Shown piece by piece: positions 37,374-46,931 of a stretch of 64,000 bases of DNA. The DNA lies in assembly GCF_029892065.1 (NCBI RefSeq), contig NZ_CP120373.1, positions 3,665,001 through 3,729,000 of the forward strand. The letters run 5' to 3'. The notes under the pieces were generated by a model. That model did not search any database and was not told the DNA's origin. It worked only from the letters and a program-made list of their open reading frames with translations. A program made the position numbers and the translations under genes. Source of the DNA: Sinorhizobium garamanticum. GTDB lineage: Bacteria; Pseudomonadota; Alphaproteobacteria; Rhizobiales; Rhizobiaceae. The first letter of the stretch is position 1. The number at the start of each line of letters is the position of its first letter.

Positions 37374-38584
37374 TGTCGCTGCTTTCGGTTGAGGACGCAC
37401 TCGCCAGGGTAATTGACAAAGCTCGCCCGCACCGGCGGACAGAAAGGCTCGCCCTGCACGATTGCCTCGGCCGCGTGCTAGCCGAGGATATCACCGCACG
37501 GGTCACGCACCCAGCTTTCGACAATTCGGCGATGGACGGCTACGCGGTTCGCTACGAAGACATCGTCAACATAGGTGCGCAGCTCGCCGTGATCGGCCAG
37601 TCGGCCGCGGGACGTGGATTTCGGGGAGAGGTTCGTGCCGGCGAAGCCGTTCGCATCTTTACCGGCGCGCCCCTGCCTACCGGTGCGGACACCGTCATCA
37701 TCCAGGAGGACACCGAAAAGCTTTCGGGCGGGAAAATCCGCACGCTGTTCGCCCCGGCAAAGGGTCGTCACATCCGGCTAGCGGGGCAGGATTTCGTAGA
37801 GGGCGACATCGGGCTCGCCGCAGGCAGCGTTCTCGACGCCGGACGACTGACGCTCGCCGCCGGCATGAGCCATGGAAGCCTGCCGGTGTTCGAGAGACCG
37901 AAGATTGCTATCATCGCCACCGGCGACGAGTTATTGCCACCGGGAAGTTCCCTTGGTGCCGACCAGATCATCGCATCGAATACCTTTGGCGTGGCCGCCA
38001 TTGCGCGCGAAAACGGCGGCGAGGTCCTTGATCTTGGCATCGTGCCGGACGATGAGGCGGCAATTTCGGCCGCTGTCGCCAAGGCACAAGCGGCAGGAGC
38101 GGACGTGCTGGTGACGCTCGGCGGAGCCTCCGTCGGCGACCATGACCTTGTTCAACCGACTCTTCTATCGCGTGGCATGGTGCTGGATTTCTGGCGCATC
38201 GCCATGCGCCCGGGCAAGCCGCTGATGGTCGGCGAGCTCTCCGGCATGACCGTCCTCGGGTTGCCGGGCAATCCTGTCTCGAGCCTCGTATGCGCATTGC
38301 TCTTTCTCGAGCCGCTGACGCGGCATCTGGCGCATCTACCGCCTCGTTCGCGAATGACAACGGCACGACTTGCGGTCCCCTTGCCCGCCAACGACCGTCG
38401 CCAGGACTATGTCCGCGCGCGACTGACGGTCGAGCCTGACGGCTCGCTCGTCGCCCATCCGTTCGCGCGTCAGGATTCCTCGATGATGAATGTCTTCGCG
38501 CAGTCCGACGGACTCATCGTTCGCGCACCGCATGCAGCGGCCACTTCAAGCGGCGATCCATGCAACGTCCTGCGGCTGCGCTAA
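37373..38584 (+). CDS. moeA: Molybdopterin molybdenumtransferase
   Basis: The 403-residue protein inserts molybdate into adenylylated molybdopterin. The N-terminal MoeA domain has FDNSAMDGYAVRYEDI and GEAVRIFTGAPLPTGADTV; the MoCF domain has IIATGDELLPPGS and VTLGGASVGDHDLV; a C-terminal barrel follows (VRARLTVEPDGSL). It begins inside the TAATG overlap with moaC and is the last gene of the trpD-moeA unit, ahead of a terminator-like module at 38691. Confidence 0.96.
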   Translation: MSLLSVEDALARVIDKARPHRRTERLALHDCLGRVLAEDITARVTHPAFDNSAMDGYAVRYEDIVNIGAQLAVIGQSAAGRGFRGEVRAGEAVRIFTGAPLPTGADTVIIQEDTEKLSGGKIRTLFAPAKGRHIRLAGQDFVEGDIGLAAGSVLDAGRLTLAAGMSHGSLPVFERPKIAIIATGDELLPPGSSLGADQIIASNTFGVAAIARENGGEVLDLGIVPDDEAAISAAVAKAQAAGADVLVTLGGASVGDHDLVQPTLLSRGMVLDFWRIAMRPGKPLMVGELSGMTVLGLPGNPVSSLVCALLFLEPLTRHLAHLPPRSRMTTARLAVPLPANDRRQDYVRARLTVEPDGSLVAHPFARQDSSMMNVFAQSDGLIVRAPHAAATSSGDPCNVLRLR

Positions 38585-38690
38585 ACAGGCCCAGCCAGTC
38601 CACGAAGTCGCGCTCTCCCCGCCGCCTTGTCATACGATAGACATGGAGAGGGCATAGCAAGGAAATCACTCAATCATCTGTCCCGGCTGC

Positions 38691-38757
38691 TGACTACGGA
38701 TGGACTAGCAGGCGCCAGGACAGTTTGAGGAAAGGTCGGGTATCGCCCGGCCTTTTG
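38691..38757 (+). ncRNA. Terminator-ended module, possible small RNA 3' part (copy A)
   Basis: TGACTACGGATGGACTAGCA at 38691-38710 is followed by a GC-rich stem AAGGTCGGG / CCCGGCCTT (38732-38754) and TTTT. A second place in the window (58076-58134) has the same head, TGACCACGGATGTACTGGCA, and the same stem-terminator. It could simply be the moeA terminator, but the shared 20-base head is not needed for termination. It may therefore be the 3' end of a small RNA family. Confidence 0.4.
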
Positions 38758-38780
38758 CTTTATGGCGATGTGCTTCCCTG

Positions 38781-40073
38781 TCAGGCTGCGTCGTCCACGC
38801 AGCGGGAGACAAGAATCTTGTCGATCCGGCGTCCGTCCATGTCGATGACCTCGAAGCGGTAACCATGAGCCTCGGCGATGTCGCCTTCCTCCGGCGTCTT
38901 GCGCAACTGCTGAACGAGAAAACCTGCGATCGTTTCGAAATTGCCGTCCGCCTCGATGCCTTCGATGCCGATCGCCAAATGAATCTCGTCGATCGGTGTG
39001 CGTCCGTCGACGAGATAGCTGCCGTCCTCGCGCAATCGGATATGCGCGTGCTCGATGTCATCGTAGTTCGACGGTAGCACACCGACGATCGCCTCCAGAA
39101 TGTCAGCCGTCGTGATGATGCCCTCCGTGCTGCCATACTCATCGACGATCATCGCCATGTCGATGCTCGATGTCTTGAAGGCATCGAGCGCCTTCAGGCA
39201 TGAGGCCGTCTCCGGCAGCGTCAGGATTTCGCGGAGGTGGCCACGCAGGTTGAACGGCGCAATTGCGGGGATGTTCAGAACCTCCTTGGCCAGAATCGCG
39301 CCAAGAACATCACCTGTGGGACCATCCACGACAGGATAGCGCGAATGGCCGAACTCCCGGACCTTGCGCCGGATCACCTCAAGGTCGTCGTTGACGTCGA
39401 TGAAGCGCATTTCCGTCCGGTGAGTCATGATTGACTTCACGTTGCGATCGCCAAGCCGAATGATCCGGCGGAGCATTTCATGTTCCGACTTTTCGATTGC
39501 GCCGCTTTCGACGCCCTCCGCCATGATCGCCTGAACTTCCTCTTCCGTCACGTGATCCGGATCGTCCGGGCGCATGCCGAACAGGCGCATGGCCACTTCA
39601 GCCGACATCTCGAAAAGATAGACGACGGGTGCCACGATACGGGAGAGCAAAGTCATCGGCCTCGCGACGAACATCGCCAGTCCCTCGGAATTTCTGAGCG
39701 CAAGCTGTTTCGGGATGAGTTCGCCGATGACGACCGAAAGGAAGGTGATGAGGGTCACCACCAGCCCGACGGCGACAGTGTGGCCGTAGGGGCTGATCCA
39801 AGCCACTTCATCGAAGAACGGCGCTATCTTGGCAGCAATCGTTGCGCCGCCATAGGCACCCGCCAGGATGCCGACAAGGGTAATGCCAACCTGGACCGTG
39901 GAGAGGAACTTCCCGGGATCCTCGGCCAGCTTCAGTGCGGCCTCCGCCCGTCGATTTCCCTGTTTGACCATTTGGCGAAGCAGCGGTTTGCTTGCCGAGA
40001 CGATTGCCATTTCCGAGAGCGCAAAGAAAGCGTTGATCAAAAGCAAAGCGAAAATTACGAAAATCTCGGACAT
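38781..40073 (-). CDS. CNNM/CorC-HlyC family membrane protein with CBS pair
   Basis: From the start at 40073, behind GGAG, the product is 430 residues: a CNNM (DUF21) domain with membrane spans (IFVIFALLLINAFFALSEM, TVAVGLVVTLITFLSVVIGEL), two CBS motifs (SIMTHRTEMRFIDVNDDLE and IDMAMIVDEYGSTEGIITTA) and a C-terminal CorC_HlyC domain. The family is linked to magnesium/cobalt homeostasis; the old name hemolysin is misleading. An upstream ATG at 40106 lacks a site. Confidence 0.92.
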   Translation of the reverse strand: MSEIFVIFALLLINAFFALSEMAIVSASKPLLRQMVKQGNRRAEAALKLAEDPGKFLSTVQVGITLVGILAGAYGGATIAAKIAPFFDEVAWISPYGHTVAVGLVVTLITFLSVVIGELIPKQLALRNSEGLAMFVARPMTLLSRIVAPVVYLFEMSAEVAMRLFGMRPDDPDHVTEEEVQAIMAEGVESGAIEKSEHEMLRRIIRLGDRNVKSIMTHRTEMRFIDVNDDLEVIRRKVREFGHSRYPVVDGPTGDVLGAILAKEVLNIPAIAPFNLRGHLREILTLPETASCLKALDAFKTSSIDMAMIVDEYGSTEGIITTADILEAIVGVLPSNYDDIEHAHIRLREDGSYLVDGRTPIDEIHLAIGIEGIEADGNFETIAGFLVQQLRKTPEEGDIAEAHGYRFEVIDMDGRRIDKILVSRCVDDAA

Positions 40074-40192
40074 GGTCTCCAGGTCGCCGTTGATGCAAGG
40101 CCGCACCGCGCGGGACGACCATCTCCCAGATAGGCTACGCGCGGAGATCGGGCAAGGTCGCGCTACAATTTCATGGCGAGCGATAGTCGGCC

Positions 40193-40939
40193 TCAGGCGG
40201 TATCCGCGTGCAGCGCCTGTCGAACGCGATCGCGCCCGACCTTTATGACATGTTCCATCGCCGAACGCGCGCCCGCCTCGTTCCTTCTCCCGATTTCCTC
40301 GACGATTCGAATGTGGTTGCGGGCAACCTCGTCGATGCCGTTTTTTTCGGCGGTGGGTGAGCTCAACTTGAATACACCAACAAGTGCCGCCTCGATCAAG
40401 CTGCCGACCGTGCGCAGGAAGGGGTTCCCGGAAGCGTCCAGCACGGAAAGATGGAACTTGAGGTCGGCAACGGCCAGGCTTTCCGCGGTATGATTCGCGT
40501 CGCCCATGGCGACGGCAAGGCGCATCATGCCAGCGATCTCTGCATCGGTCGCGTTTCGCGCCGCCAGCGCCGCGGCGTGCGGCTCGAACGCCAGCCGCAC
40601 CTCGCTGAGGTGGTACAAGAACTCGTCATCGACGCCGGATACAAAATGCCAGGTCAGGATGTCGCTGTCGAAGAGGTTCCAATCATTTTTGGGTCTCACG
40701 CGCGTGCCGATGCGCGCGCGCGGTACCACAAGTCCCTTGGCCGCCAAGGTTTTCATCGCTTCGCGCAGGACCGTTCTCGAAACCCTGAAACGAGCCGCCA
40801 GTTCCGGATCACCGGGCAGAATGCTGCCGACCGGAAATTCCCCCGAAACGATCGCTTTTCCGAGCTGGTCCACCACTTGTGCATGGCTTGTGCGCTTCGG
40901 TGCGCCGGATATCACTGTATCAAACAGGCTCTTGCTCAA
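40193..40939 (-). CDS. GntR/FadR family transcriptional regulator
   Basis: The 248-residue protein has an N-terminal winged helix (residues about 17-80: HAQVVDQLGKAIVSGEFPVG, RVSRTVLREAMKTLAAKGL) and a C-terminal FCD all-alpha ligand domain with HLSEVRLAFEPHAAALAA and DLKFHLSVLDASGNPF. FadR-type regulators usually respond to sugar acids or organic acids. It lies downstream of the BMP transporter genes, beyond a large palindrome, so control of that operon is possible but not shown. Confidence 0.9.
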   Translation of the reverse strand: MSKSLFDTVISGAPKRTSHAQVVDQLGKAIVSGEFPVGSILPGDPELAARFRVSRTVLREAMKTLAAKGLVVPRARIGTRVRPKNDWNLFDSDILTWHFVSGVDDEFLYHLSEVRLAFEPHAAALAARNATDAEIAGMMRLAVAMGDANHTAESLAVADLKFHLSVLDASGNPFLRTVGSLIEAALVGVFKLSSPTAEKNGIDEVARNHIRIVEEIGRRNEAGARSAMEHVIKVGRDRVRQALHADTA

Positions 40940-41127
40940 CCCGTTCCCCCTCCCAAGATTACCTCCGCGGAGGTCGCGCGCTCGTCAATTGGTGCGTGGC
41001 GTTCAACCGCCATCTTCATCCCCGGCGCGAAAGTATTCAACTTTAGTTCGAATAAGCGATTCCTCAAAGCCGGTCCGAAACCAGGGCTAAGGGCGGTTTG
41101 TCGCACCTGATATCGCCCACCCGAATT

Positions 41128-41159
41128 GGCAAACCCCGCGTCGCGACGCGGGGTTTGCC
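41128..41159. terminator. Perfect 32-base palindrome after the BMP transporter operon
   Basis: GGCAAACCCCGCGTCG is followed directly by its exact complement, with no loop. It is 43 bases past the stop of the binding-protein gene on the minus strand, and between that gene and the GntR regulator. There is no T run on either side, so it may be a terminator, mRNA-stabilising hairpin or a binding site. Confidence 0.5.
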
Positions 41160-41201
41160 GACCTTGGAAACTCGATGACGTTACCGCTTGGGCTAGGCCG
41201 C

Positions 41202-42272
41202 TTATTGCGGCAGTTTGTCGTCGACACCTTCAACGTAGAAGTTCATGCCGAGCAACGTGGCGTCATCGGAGCTTTCACCCGTCTTCAGCCATGCGCTGCC
41301 GTCCTGCTTGTTGAGCGGACCGGTGAACGGCTTCAATTCACCGGATTTGATCTTGGCCTCGGTTTCCTCGGCCATCGCCTTCACGTCATCAGGCATGTTG
41401 GTATAGGGCGCCATCGTCAAGATGCCGTCTTTCAAGCCATCCCAGCTCGACGTCGTTTCCCACTTTCCGTCGAGGAAGGCCTGCGTGCGCTTCACATAGT
41501 AGGCACCCCAGGTGTCGACGATGGCCGTCAGCTGCGTCTGCGGGCCTGCCGCAATCATATCGGATGCCTGGCCGAACGCCTTGATGCCACGCTCGGCAGC
41601 GACCTGCATGGGCGCGGTCGTGTCGGTGTGCTGCGTCAGGATATCGACGCCTTGGTCGACCAGCGCCTTGGCGGCGTCGGCCTCCTTGCCGGGATCGAAC
41701 CAGGTGTTCGCCCATACGACCTTGATCTTGAAGTCCGGATTGACCGAGCGGGCGCCAATCACGAAGGAGTTGATACCCATCACGACTTCAGGGATCGGGA
41801 ACGAAGCGATGTAGCCGGCGACGCCCTTCTGCGAAAGCTTAGCTGCGATCTGGCCCTGAATGTAGCGACCTTCGTAGAAGCGGCTGTTATAGGTCGCGAC
41901 GTTCGGAGCGGTCTTATAGCCGGTGGCGTGTTCGAACTTCACGTCAGGGAACTTTTGCGCAATCTTGATCGTCGCGTCCATGAAGCCGAATGACGTGGTG
42001 AAGATCAGCCCGCAGCCCGACCGCGCCAGCCGTTCGATGGCACGCTCGGCGTCAGGCCCCTCCGGCACGTTTTCGAGAAACTGCGTCTCGATCTTGTCGC
42101 CAAGTTCCTTTTCGAGCTGCTGACGACCGACGTCATGCGCTTGCGTCCAGCCGCCGTCGGTCTTGGAGCCAACATAGACGAAGCAGATCTTGGCCTTTTC
42201 CTGGGCACTTGCCGCCGACGTGAAGCCGAGCACGGCAGTTGTGGTTGCGAGGGCGAGCAGTAGTTTTTTCAT
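41202..42272 (-). CDS. BMP family ABC transporter substrate-binding protein
   Basis: A 356-residue periplasmic protein of the Bmp/PnrA (Med) family, with a Sec signal (MKKLLLALATTTAVLGFTSA, cleaved after ASA). Diagnostic blocks are GSKTDGGWTQAHDVGRQ, GLIFTTSFGFMDATIKIA and YIASFPIPEVVMGINSF. The family binds nucleosides or related bases, so purine-nucleoside uptake is the best guess. The start at 42272 has a weak AGGT site; longer upstream frames lose the signal peptide. It is the last gene of the four-gene transporter. Confidence 0.93.
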   Translation of the reverse strand: MKKLLLALATTTAVLGFTSAASAQEKAKICFVYVGSKTDGGWTQAHDVGRQQLEKELGDKIETQFLENVPEGPDAERAIERLARSGCGLIFTTSFGFMDATIKIAQKFPDVKFEHATGYKTAPNVATYNSRFYEGRYIQGQIAAKLSQKGVAGYIASFPIPEVVMGINSFVIGARSVNPDFKIKVVWANTWFDPGKEADAAKALVDQGVDILTQHTDTTAPMQVAAERGIKAFGQASDMIAAGPQTQLTAIVDTWGAYYVKRTQAFLDGKWETTSSWDGLKDGILTMAPYTNMPDDVKAMAEETEAKIKSGELKPFTGPLNKQDGSAWLKTGESSDDATLLGMNFYVEGVDDKLPQ

Positions 42273-42316
42273 TTTTACCTCTGTCGGTTGAGAACTTCCG
42301 TCTGGCTTGTTGTTGT

Positions 42317-43237
42317 TCACCGGTCCGGCACAAACGGTTTGCCGAGCGATGCCGGCGTGTTGATCAGGGTCATGCGCCGGTTGTGTGAGATAAGGATAAG
42401 TACGACAACTGTCGCAACATAGGGAAGCGAAGAAAGGAACTGCGAGGGAATGCCGATGCCGAAAGCCTGCGCGTGAAGCTGGCTGATCGAAACCGCCCCG
42501 AACAGATATCCGCCGGCGACGATGCGCCAGGGGCGCCAGGACGCGAAGACCACCAGGGCAAGCGCAATCCAGCCGCGCCCCGCCGACATGTTCTCCACCC
42601 ATTGCGGCGTATAGACGAGTGACAGCTGCGCACCGGCGAGACCGGCGCAGGCACCGCCAAACAAGACGGCCAGATAGCGCGTTCTGATGACGTCGACGCC
42701 GAGCGCATGGGCAGAGGCGTGACTGTCGCCGACGGCGCGCAACTTCAGGCCCGTGCGGCTCCGGAACAAGAACCAATGGATACCGGCAACCACTGCGATC
42801 GATAGATAGAAAATGGCGTCCTGTCGAAACAGCAGCGGTCCGAGAAACGGAATCTGGGAGAGGAGCGGTATCGCGATCGGTTGCAGCTTGATCCCTTGCA
42901 TCCCGAGGAAACTCTCGCCCAGCATACCGGAGACGCCAAGCCCCAGGAGCGTCAATGCCAGGCCGGTCGCCACCTGATTGGCGACAAGCGTCAACGTAAG
43001 GAAGGCAAAAAGGAGCGAAAACAGCGACCCGCATGCGATGCCGGCAAGCAGGCCAACGTAGGGCGAACCACTGAGCTGTGTCGCGGCAAAGGCGCACACG
43101 GCGCCCATGATCATCATGCCCTCGACGCCGAGATTGAGGACGCCGGATCGCTCTGCGACAAGTTCGCCCGCGGCGGCAAGGACGAGCGGGGTAGCCGCCG
43201 TGATGACGCTCAACAGGATTGCTTCAACGATGCCCAT
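42317..43237 (-). CDS. ABC transporter permease (BMP/nucleoside type), second subunit
   Basis: A 306-residue branched-chain/ribose-type permease with about eight to ten spans. Seen are LAAAGELVAERSGVLNLGVEGMM and SRTGLKLRAVGDSHASAHALG, typical of the YufQ-like subunit. The start at 43237 overlaps the upstream permease stop by one base, supporting translation coupling. It precedes the binding-protein gene by 44 bases. Confidence 0.92.
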   Translation of the reverse strand: MGIVEAILLSVITAATPLVLAAAGELVAERSGVLNLGVEGMMIMGAVCAFAATQLSGSPYVGLLAGIACGSLFSLLFAFLTLTLVANQVATGLALTLLGLGVSGMLGESFLGMQGIKLQPIAIPLLSQIPFLGPLLFRQDAIFYLSIAVVAGIHWFLFRSRTGLKLRAVGDSHASAHALGVDVIRTRYLAVLFGGACAGLAGAQLSLVYTPQWVENMSAGRGWIALALVVFASWRPWRIVAGGYLFGAVSISQLHAQAFGIGIPSQFLSSLPYVATVVVLILISHNRRMTLINTPASLGKPFVPDR

Positions 43238-44331
43238 CAGTGGCTTCCATCCGTCTTGATCGCGGCGAACCTCTCCCACACCAGCCTTATGCGATAGTGA
43301 ATGAGCGTGTCGCAGGACAGCACGAAGAAGAGCAGCAGCCCCTGGAAGACACGCGTGACTTTTTCAGATACGCCGATCGAGAGCTGGGCCGCCTCGCCAC
43401 CGAGATAGGTCAACGCCAGGACGAGGCCGGCGGCGATAATGCCGAGCGGATTGAGGCGACCGAGGAAGGCGACGATGATTGCCGTGAAGCCGTAGCCGGG
43501 CGAGATTACCGGCCGCAATTGCTGGATGGCGCCGCTTACTTCCGCGATCCCGGCAAGCCCCGCCAATGCTCCCGAGAACAGCATCGAAAACCAGATCATC
43601 TTACGCGACGAAAAGCCGGCGAAGCGCCCTGCCCGCGCGGATTGGCCAAGCACGGTGATCTCGAAGCCTCGCAGCGTATAACGCATCATGAACCAGACCA
43701 GAACCGCGGCAATGATGGCGAAGGCGAAGCCCCAATGCGTGCGTCCGGAAGCGAGTATCTCGGGCAGGATCGCATCGGTGGCAAAGCTGCGGGTTTCCGG
43801 AAAATTCATGCCCTGCGGATTGCGCCAGGGTCCGCGCACGAGCCAGTCGAGGAAAAGCTGGGCCACATAGACCAGCATCAGGCTCGTCAGGATCTCGTTG
43901 GTGTTCATATGCGCCTTCAGGAAGGCCGGTATCGCCGCAAAAAGTGCGCCGCCAAGCATGCCGAGCAACATCATCATCGGCAGCACCATCGGCGATTGCC
44001 AGTCATAGAAGACGACGGGCAGGATCGATCCCGCGATCGCCCCCATGATGAACTGGCCTTCGGCACCGATGTTCCAGTTGTTGGAACGGAAGCAGACGGA
44101 GAGGCCGACACCGATCAGGATCAACGGCGCAGCCTTGATCGCCAGTTCGTGCAGCGACCAGACTTCGATCAACGGTTCGACGAAGAAGCTGTAGAGTGCG
44201 GTCACCGGATTTTTGCCGAGCAGTGCGAACATGATGCCGCCGAAGACGATGGTCAGCGCGAAAGCGATGAACGGCGACAGGAGTGAGAACAGCGTCGAGA
44301 CTTTGGTGCGTTTTTCGAGTTCAATGCGCAT
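43237..44331 (-). CDS. ABC transporter permease (BMP/nucleoside type), first subunit
   Basis: A 364-residue membrane protein with the YufP-like pattern: an N-terminal span, then LILIGVGLSVCFRSNNWNIG, GAEGQFIMGAIAG, and the EAA-like loop near RGFEITVLGQSARAGRFAGF. It overlaps the ATPase gene by 11 bases and the second permease by one base, as in a single operon. Confidence 0.92.
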   Translation of the reverse strand: MRIELEKRTKVSTLFSLLSPFIAFALTIVFGGIMFALLGKNPVTALYSFFVEPLIEVWSLHELAIKAAPLILIGVGLSVCFRSNNWNIGAEGQFIMGAIAGSILPVVFYDWQSPMVLPMMMLLGMLGGALFAAIPAFLKAHMNTNEILTSLMLVYVAQLFLDWLVRGPWRNPQGMNFPETRSFATDAILPEILASGRTHWGFAFAIIAAVLVWFMMRYTLRGFEITVLGQSARAGRFAGFSSRKMIWFSMLFSGALAGLAGIAEVSGAIQQLRPVISPGYGFTAIIVAFLGRLNPLGIIAAGLVLALTYLGGEAAQLSIGVSEKVTRVFQGLLLFFVLSCDTLIHYRIRLVWERFAAIKTDGSH

Positions 44332-45895
44332 GGGCTGCTCCCGCGCCTTCCGTCTTGGCGTACATGCCCCCCATCAATAGCCCGATCTTCTCGCGTGACA
44401 GTTCCCGTGCCGGATAGGGATCGGAAAGGCGCCCCTCGCTGATGACGGCGATCTCGGTCGCCACTTCGAATATTTCGTCGAGGTCCTGGCTGATGACGAG
44501 CACGGCGGAACCTGCCTTGGCAAGGTCGACCAGTGCCTGGCGAATGCGGCTTGCCGCCCCCGCGTCGACGCCCCAGGTCGGTTGGTTCACCACGAGCACG
44601 GACGGTTGGCGATCGAGTTCGCGGCCGACAATGAATTTCTGCAGGTTGCCGCCCGAGAGTGAACCCGCCGGGGGGTCCTCGCCGCTCTTGCGAACATCCA
44701 TCGCCTCGGAAATCCGCCTCGTTGCAGCCTTCACCGCGCTCTGGCGAATGATCCTGAGGAATCCGCCGCCCAGAAAGGCCCGCTTGTCGGATTGATTGCG
44801 TGCTAGGACCAGATTGTCCGACAAGGAAAGTGCTGCAACGGCCGCGTGCCCATGCCGCTCCTCCGGAACGAAGCCGGCGCCCATGAGCCGTCGCGCATTG
44901 ATATTCCGCGTTCCAACGGGCCTCTGCCGTATCTGTACCGCGTTGTCGTCGGCGACCGGATATTCACCCGACAAGGCGTCGAAAAGCTCGCTCTGCCCAT
45001 TACCGGCGACGCCAGCGATCGCCAGCACCTCACCCGCCCGAACCTTGAGACAGATGTTCTTCAACGAAACCGCGAAAGGCGTGCGCGCCGCAACCGAAAG
45101 ATGGCGCGCCTCCAACTGAACATCGCCTTTGGTGGTCGTGCCCTCCGGGGTCACCGGCGCGACATCGCTTCCGACCATCATCCGCGCCAACGAGGCCGGT
45201 GTTTCCACGCGGGGATCACAAGCTCCCGTCACCTTGCCGTGTCTCAGAACCGTCGCCCGGTCGCAAAGGCGCTGCACCTCCTCGAGACGATGGCTGATAT
45301 AGAGGACGGAGCGGCCTTCCGACTTCAGTTTCCGAAGCGTCTCGAACAGGCGGTCGGCCTCCTGTGGCGTCAGCACCGAGGTCGGCTCGTCGAGAATGAT
45401 CAACTGCGGATTCTGCAAGAGTGCACGCACGATCTCGATCCGCTGGCGCTCGCCGACTGAAAGATCCGCCACATGCGCCTTGGGGTCGAGAGGCAGACCA
45501 TAGGCGTGCGACAGCCGCGACGCCTCGTCCGCGACGCGGCCAAGCGAGACGTTCCGATCCATCGAAAGCGCGATATTCTCTGCGACGGTCAGCGCCTCGA
45601 ACAAGGAAAAATGCTGGAAAACCATGCCGATGCCGAGCTTGCGCGCGTCACCGGGGCTGCCGATGCGCACGGGTTCACCCTGCCACGTGATCTCGCCGGC
45701 CGTGGGCGCGAGCACGCCGAACAGCATTTTCACCAGGGTAGACTTGCCCGCCCCGTTCTCGCCAAGCAAGGCGTGGATTTCCCCGGGCTCTATCTGCAGA
45801 TTGATCGCGTTGCAGGCTGCGAACGAGCCGAACAATTTCGTCAGGTTGCTCACGGCCAACAACGGACCGCTCGCAGTTTGTCCCTTACCAGGCAC
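44321..45895 (-). CDS. ABC transporter ATP-binding protein, two-domain (BMP/nucleoside type)
   Basis: The 524-residue protein holds two ATPase domains. The first is complete: GENGAGKSTLVKMLFG, Q-loop, LSVGERQRIEIVRALL and LIILDEPTSVLT. The second has a degenerate Walker A (GVAGNGQSELFDAL) but a clear LSGGNLQKFIVGREL signature, as is normal in the ribose/nucleoside importer class. It is the first gene of the transporter operon and follows the qor gene by 49 bases. Confidence 0.94.
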   Translation of the reverse strand: MPGKGQTASGPLLAVSNLTKLFGSFAACNAINLQIEPGEIHALLGENGAGKSTLVKMLFGVLAPTAGEITWQGEPVRIGSPGDARKLGIGMVFQHFSLFEALTVAENIALSMDRNVSLGRVADEASRLSHAYGLPLDPKAHVADLSVGERQRIEIVRALLQNPQLIILDEPTSVLTPQEADRLFETLRKLKSEGRSVLYISHRLEEVQRLCDRATVLRHGKVTGACDPRVETPASLARMMVGSDVAPVTPEGTTTKGDVQLEARHLSVAARTPFAVSLKNICLKVRAGEVLAIAGVAGNGQSELFDALSGEYPVADDNAVQIRQRPVGTRNINARRLMGAGFVPEERHGHAAVAALSLSDNLVLARNQSDKRAFLGGGFLRIIRQSAVKAATRRISEAMDVRKSGEDPPAGSLSGGNLQKFIVGRELDRQPSVLVVNQPTWGVDAGAASRIRQALVDLAKAGSAVLVISQDLDEIFEVATEIAVISEGRLSDPYPARELSREKIGLLMGGMYAKTEGAGAAHAH

Positions 45896-45944
45896 GCTGC
45901 CCTCTTTTCCCCTCTATTGATCCCCGCCCACCTTCAGGTTTCGA

Positions 45945-46922
45945 TCACGGAATCAACAACGTCGTTCCACTCGTTTTTCTTGTTTCCAGATCCGTATGCG
46001 CCCGGCCGGCCTCGGCGAGCGGATAGGTCTGATTGATATTGATACGCACTTTGTTGCTTTGCACAACATCAAACAGGGAATTTGCGCACGCCTCCAATGC
46101 CGCTCGCGTCGAGACATAACTGAAGAGCGTCGGGCGTGTTGCAAAGAGCGAGCCCTTCTGCGCCAGGAGACCGATGCTGAACGCCTCCACCGGCCCGGAA
46201 GAGTTGCCGAAGCTGACCCAGAGCCCGCGCGGTTTCAGGCAGTCGAGCGACGCCGGATAGGTATCGTGACCGACCGAATCGTAAACGACATCGACGCCGC
46301 GACCGCCAGTCAGCGCCTTGACGCGCGCGACGAAATTGTCAGTCCGGTAGTCGATGACATGGTCGTAGCCGTGGGCGAGCGCCAGATCGATCTTCTCCTG
46401 CGAGCCGGCCGTGCCGATCACGGTCGCGCCCAGCGCCTTCGCCCACTGCCCGGCGATCAGACCGACGCCGCCGGCTGCCGCGTGGAAGAGCAATGTCGTC
46501 TCCGGGCCGACCTTGAAGGTCTGATTGAGCAGATATTGGGCGGTCATGCCCTTAAGCATCATCGCAGCCGCCGTTTCCAGGCTGATCCCGTCGGGGACCT
46601 TGACCAATTGCGATGCCTCGACATTGCGTTCGCTTGCATAGGCGCCATCGGCCGACGCGTAGGCAACGCGGTCGCCGATCGAGAACAGGTTCACTCCGTC
46701 ACCCACGGCGGTGACGATGCCCGCTCCCTCCTTGCCCGGAATGAATGGCAGGCCGGTTGCCGATTTGTAGAGGCCGGTGCGGAAATAGACGTCGATGAAG
46801 TTGAGGCCAACTGCCACCTGCCGGATCTGGACCTCGCCAGGCCCGGGCGCCGACAGCGTCACCCCTTCCATTTTCAGGACCTCGGGTCCTCCGAGTTCGC
46901 GAATAACGATCGCCTGTGCCAT
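45945..46922 (-). CDS. NAD(P)H:quinone oxidoreductase, zeta-crystallin type
   Basis: A 325-residue medium-chain dehydrogenase without the catalytic zinc ligands. Cofactor-binding is shown by LLFHAAAGGVGLIAGQWAKA, and the N-terminal part has VGLNFIDVYFRTGLY and FIPGKEGAGIVTAVG, the Qor signature. The ATG at 46922 lies behind GGAG; a TTG two codons earlier is possible. It sits 9 bases downstream of pcs and may be co-transcribed with it. Confidence 0.92.
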   Translation of the reverse strand: MAQAIVIRELGGPEVLKMEGVTLSAPGPGEVQIRQVAVGLNFIDVYFRTGLYKSATGLPFIPGKEGAGIVTAVGDGVNLFSIGDRVAYASADGAYASERNVEASQLVKVPDGISLETAAAMMLKGMTAQYLLNQTFKVGPETTLLFHAAAGGVGLIAGQWAKALGATVIGTAGSQEKIDLALAHGYDHVIDYRTDNFVARVKALTGGRGVDVVYDSVGHDTYPASLDCLKPRGLWVSFGNSSGPVEAFSIGLLAQKGSLFATRPTLFSYVSTRAALEACANSLFDVVQSNKVRININQTYPLAEAGRAHTDLETRKTSGTTLLIP

Positions 46923-46931
46923 GGTCAACTC

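Noticed and set aside
38585..38690. A small gene between moeA and the CorC-family gene
   Set aside because: Only short frames without start signals; the visible content is the terminator-ended module.
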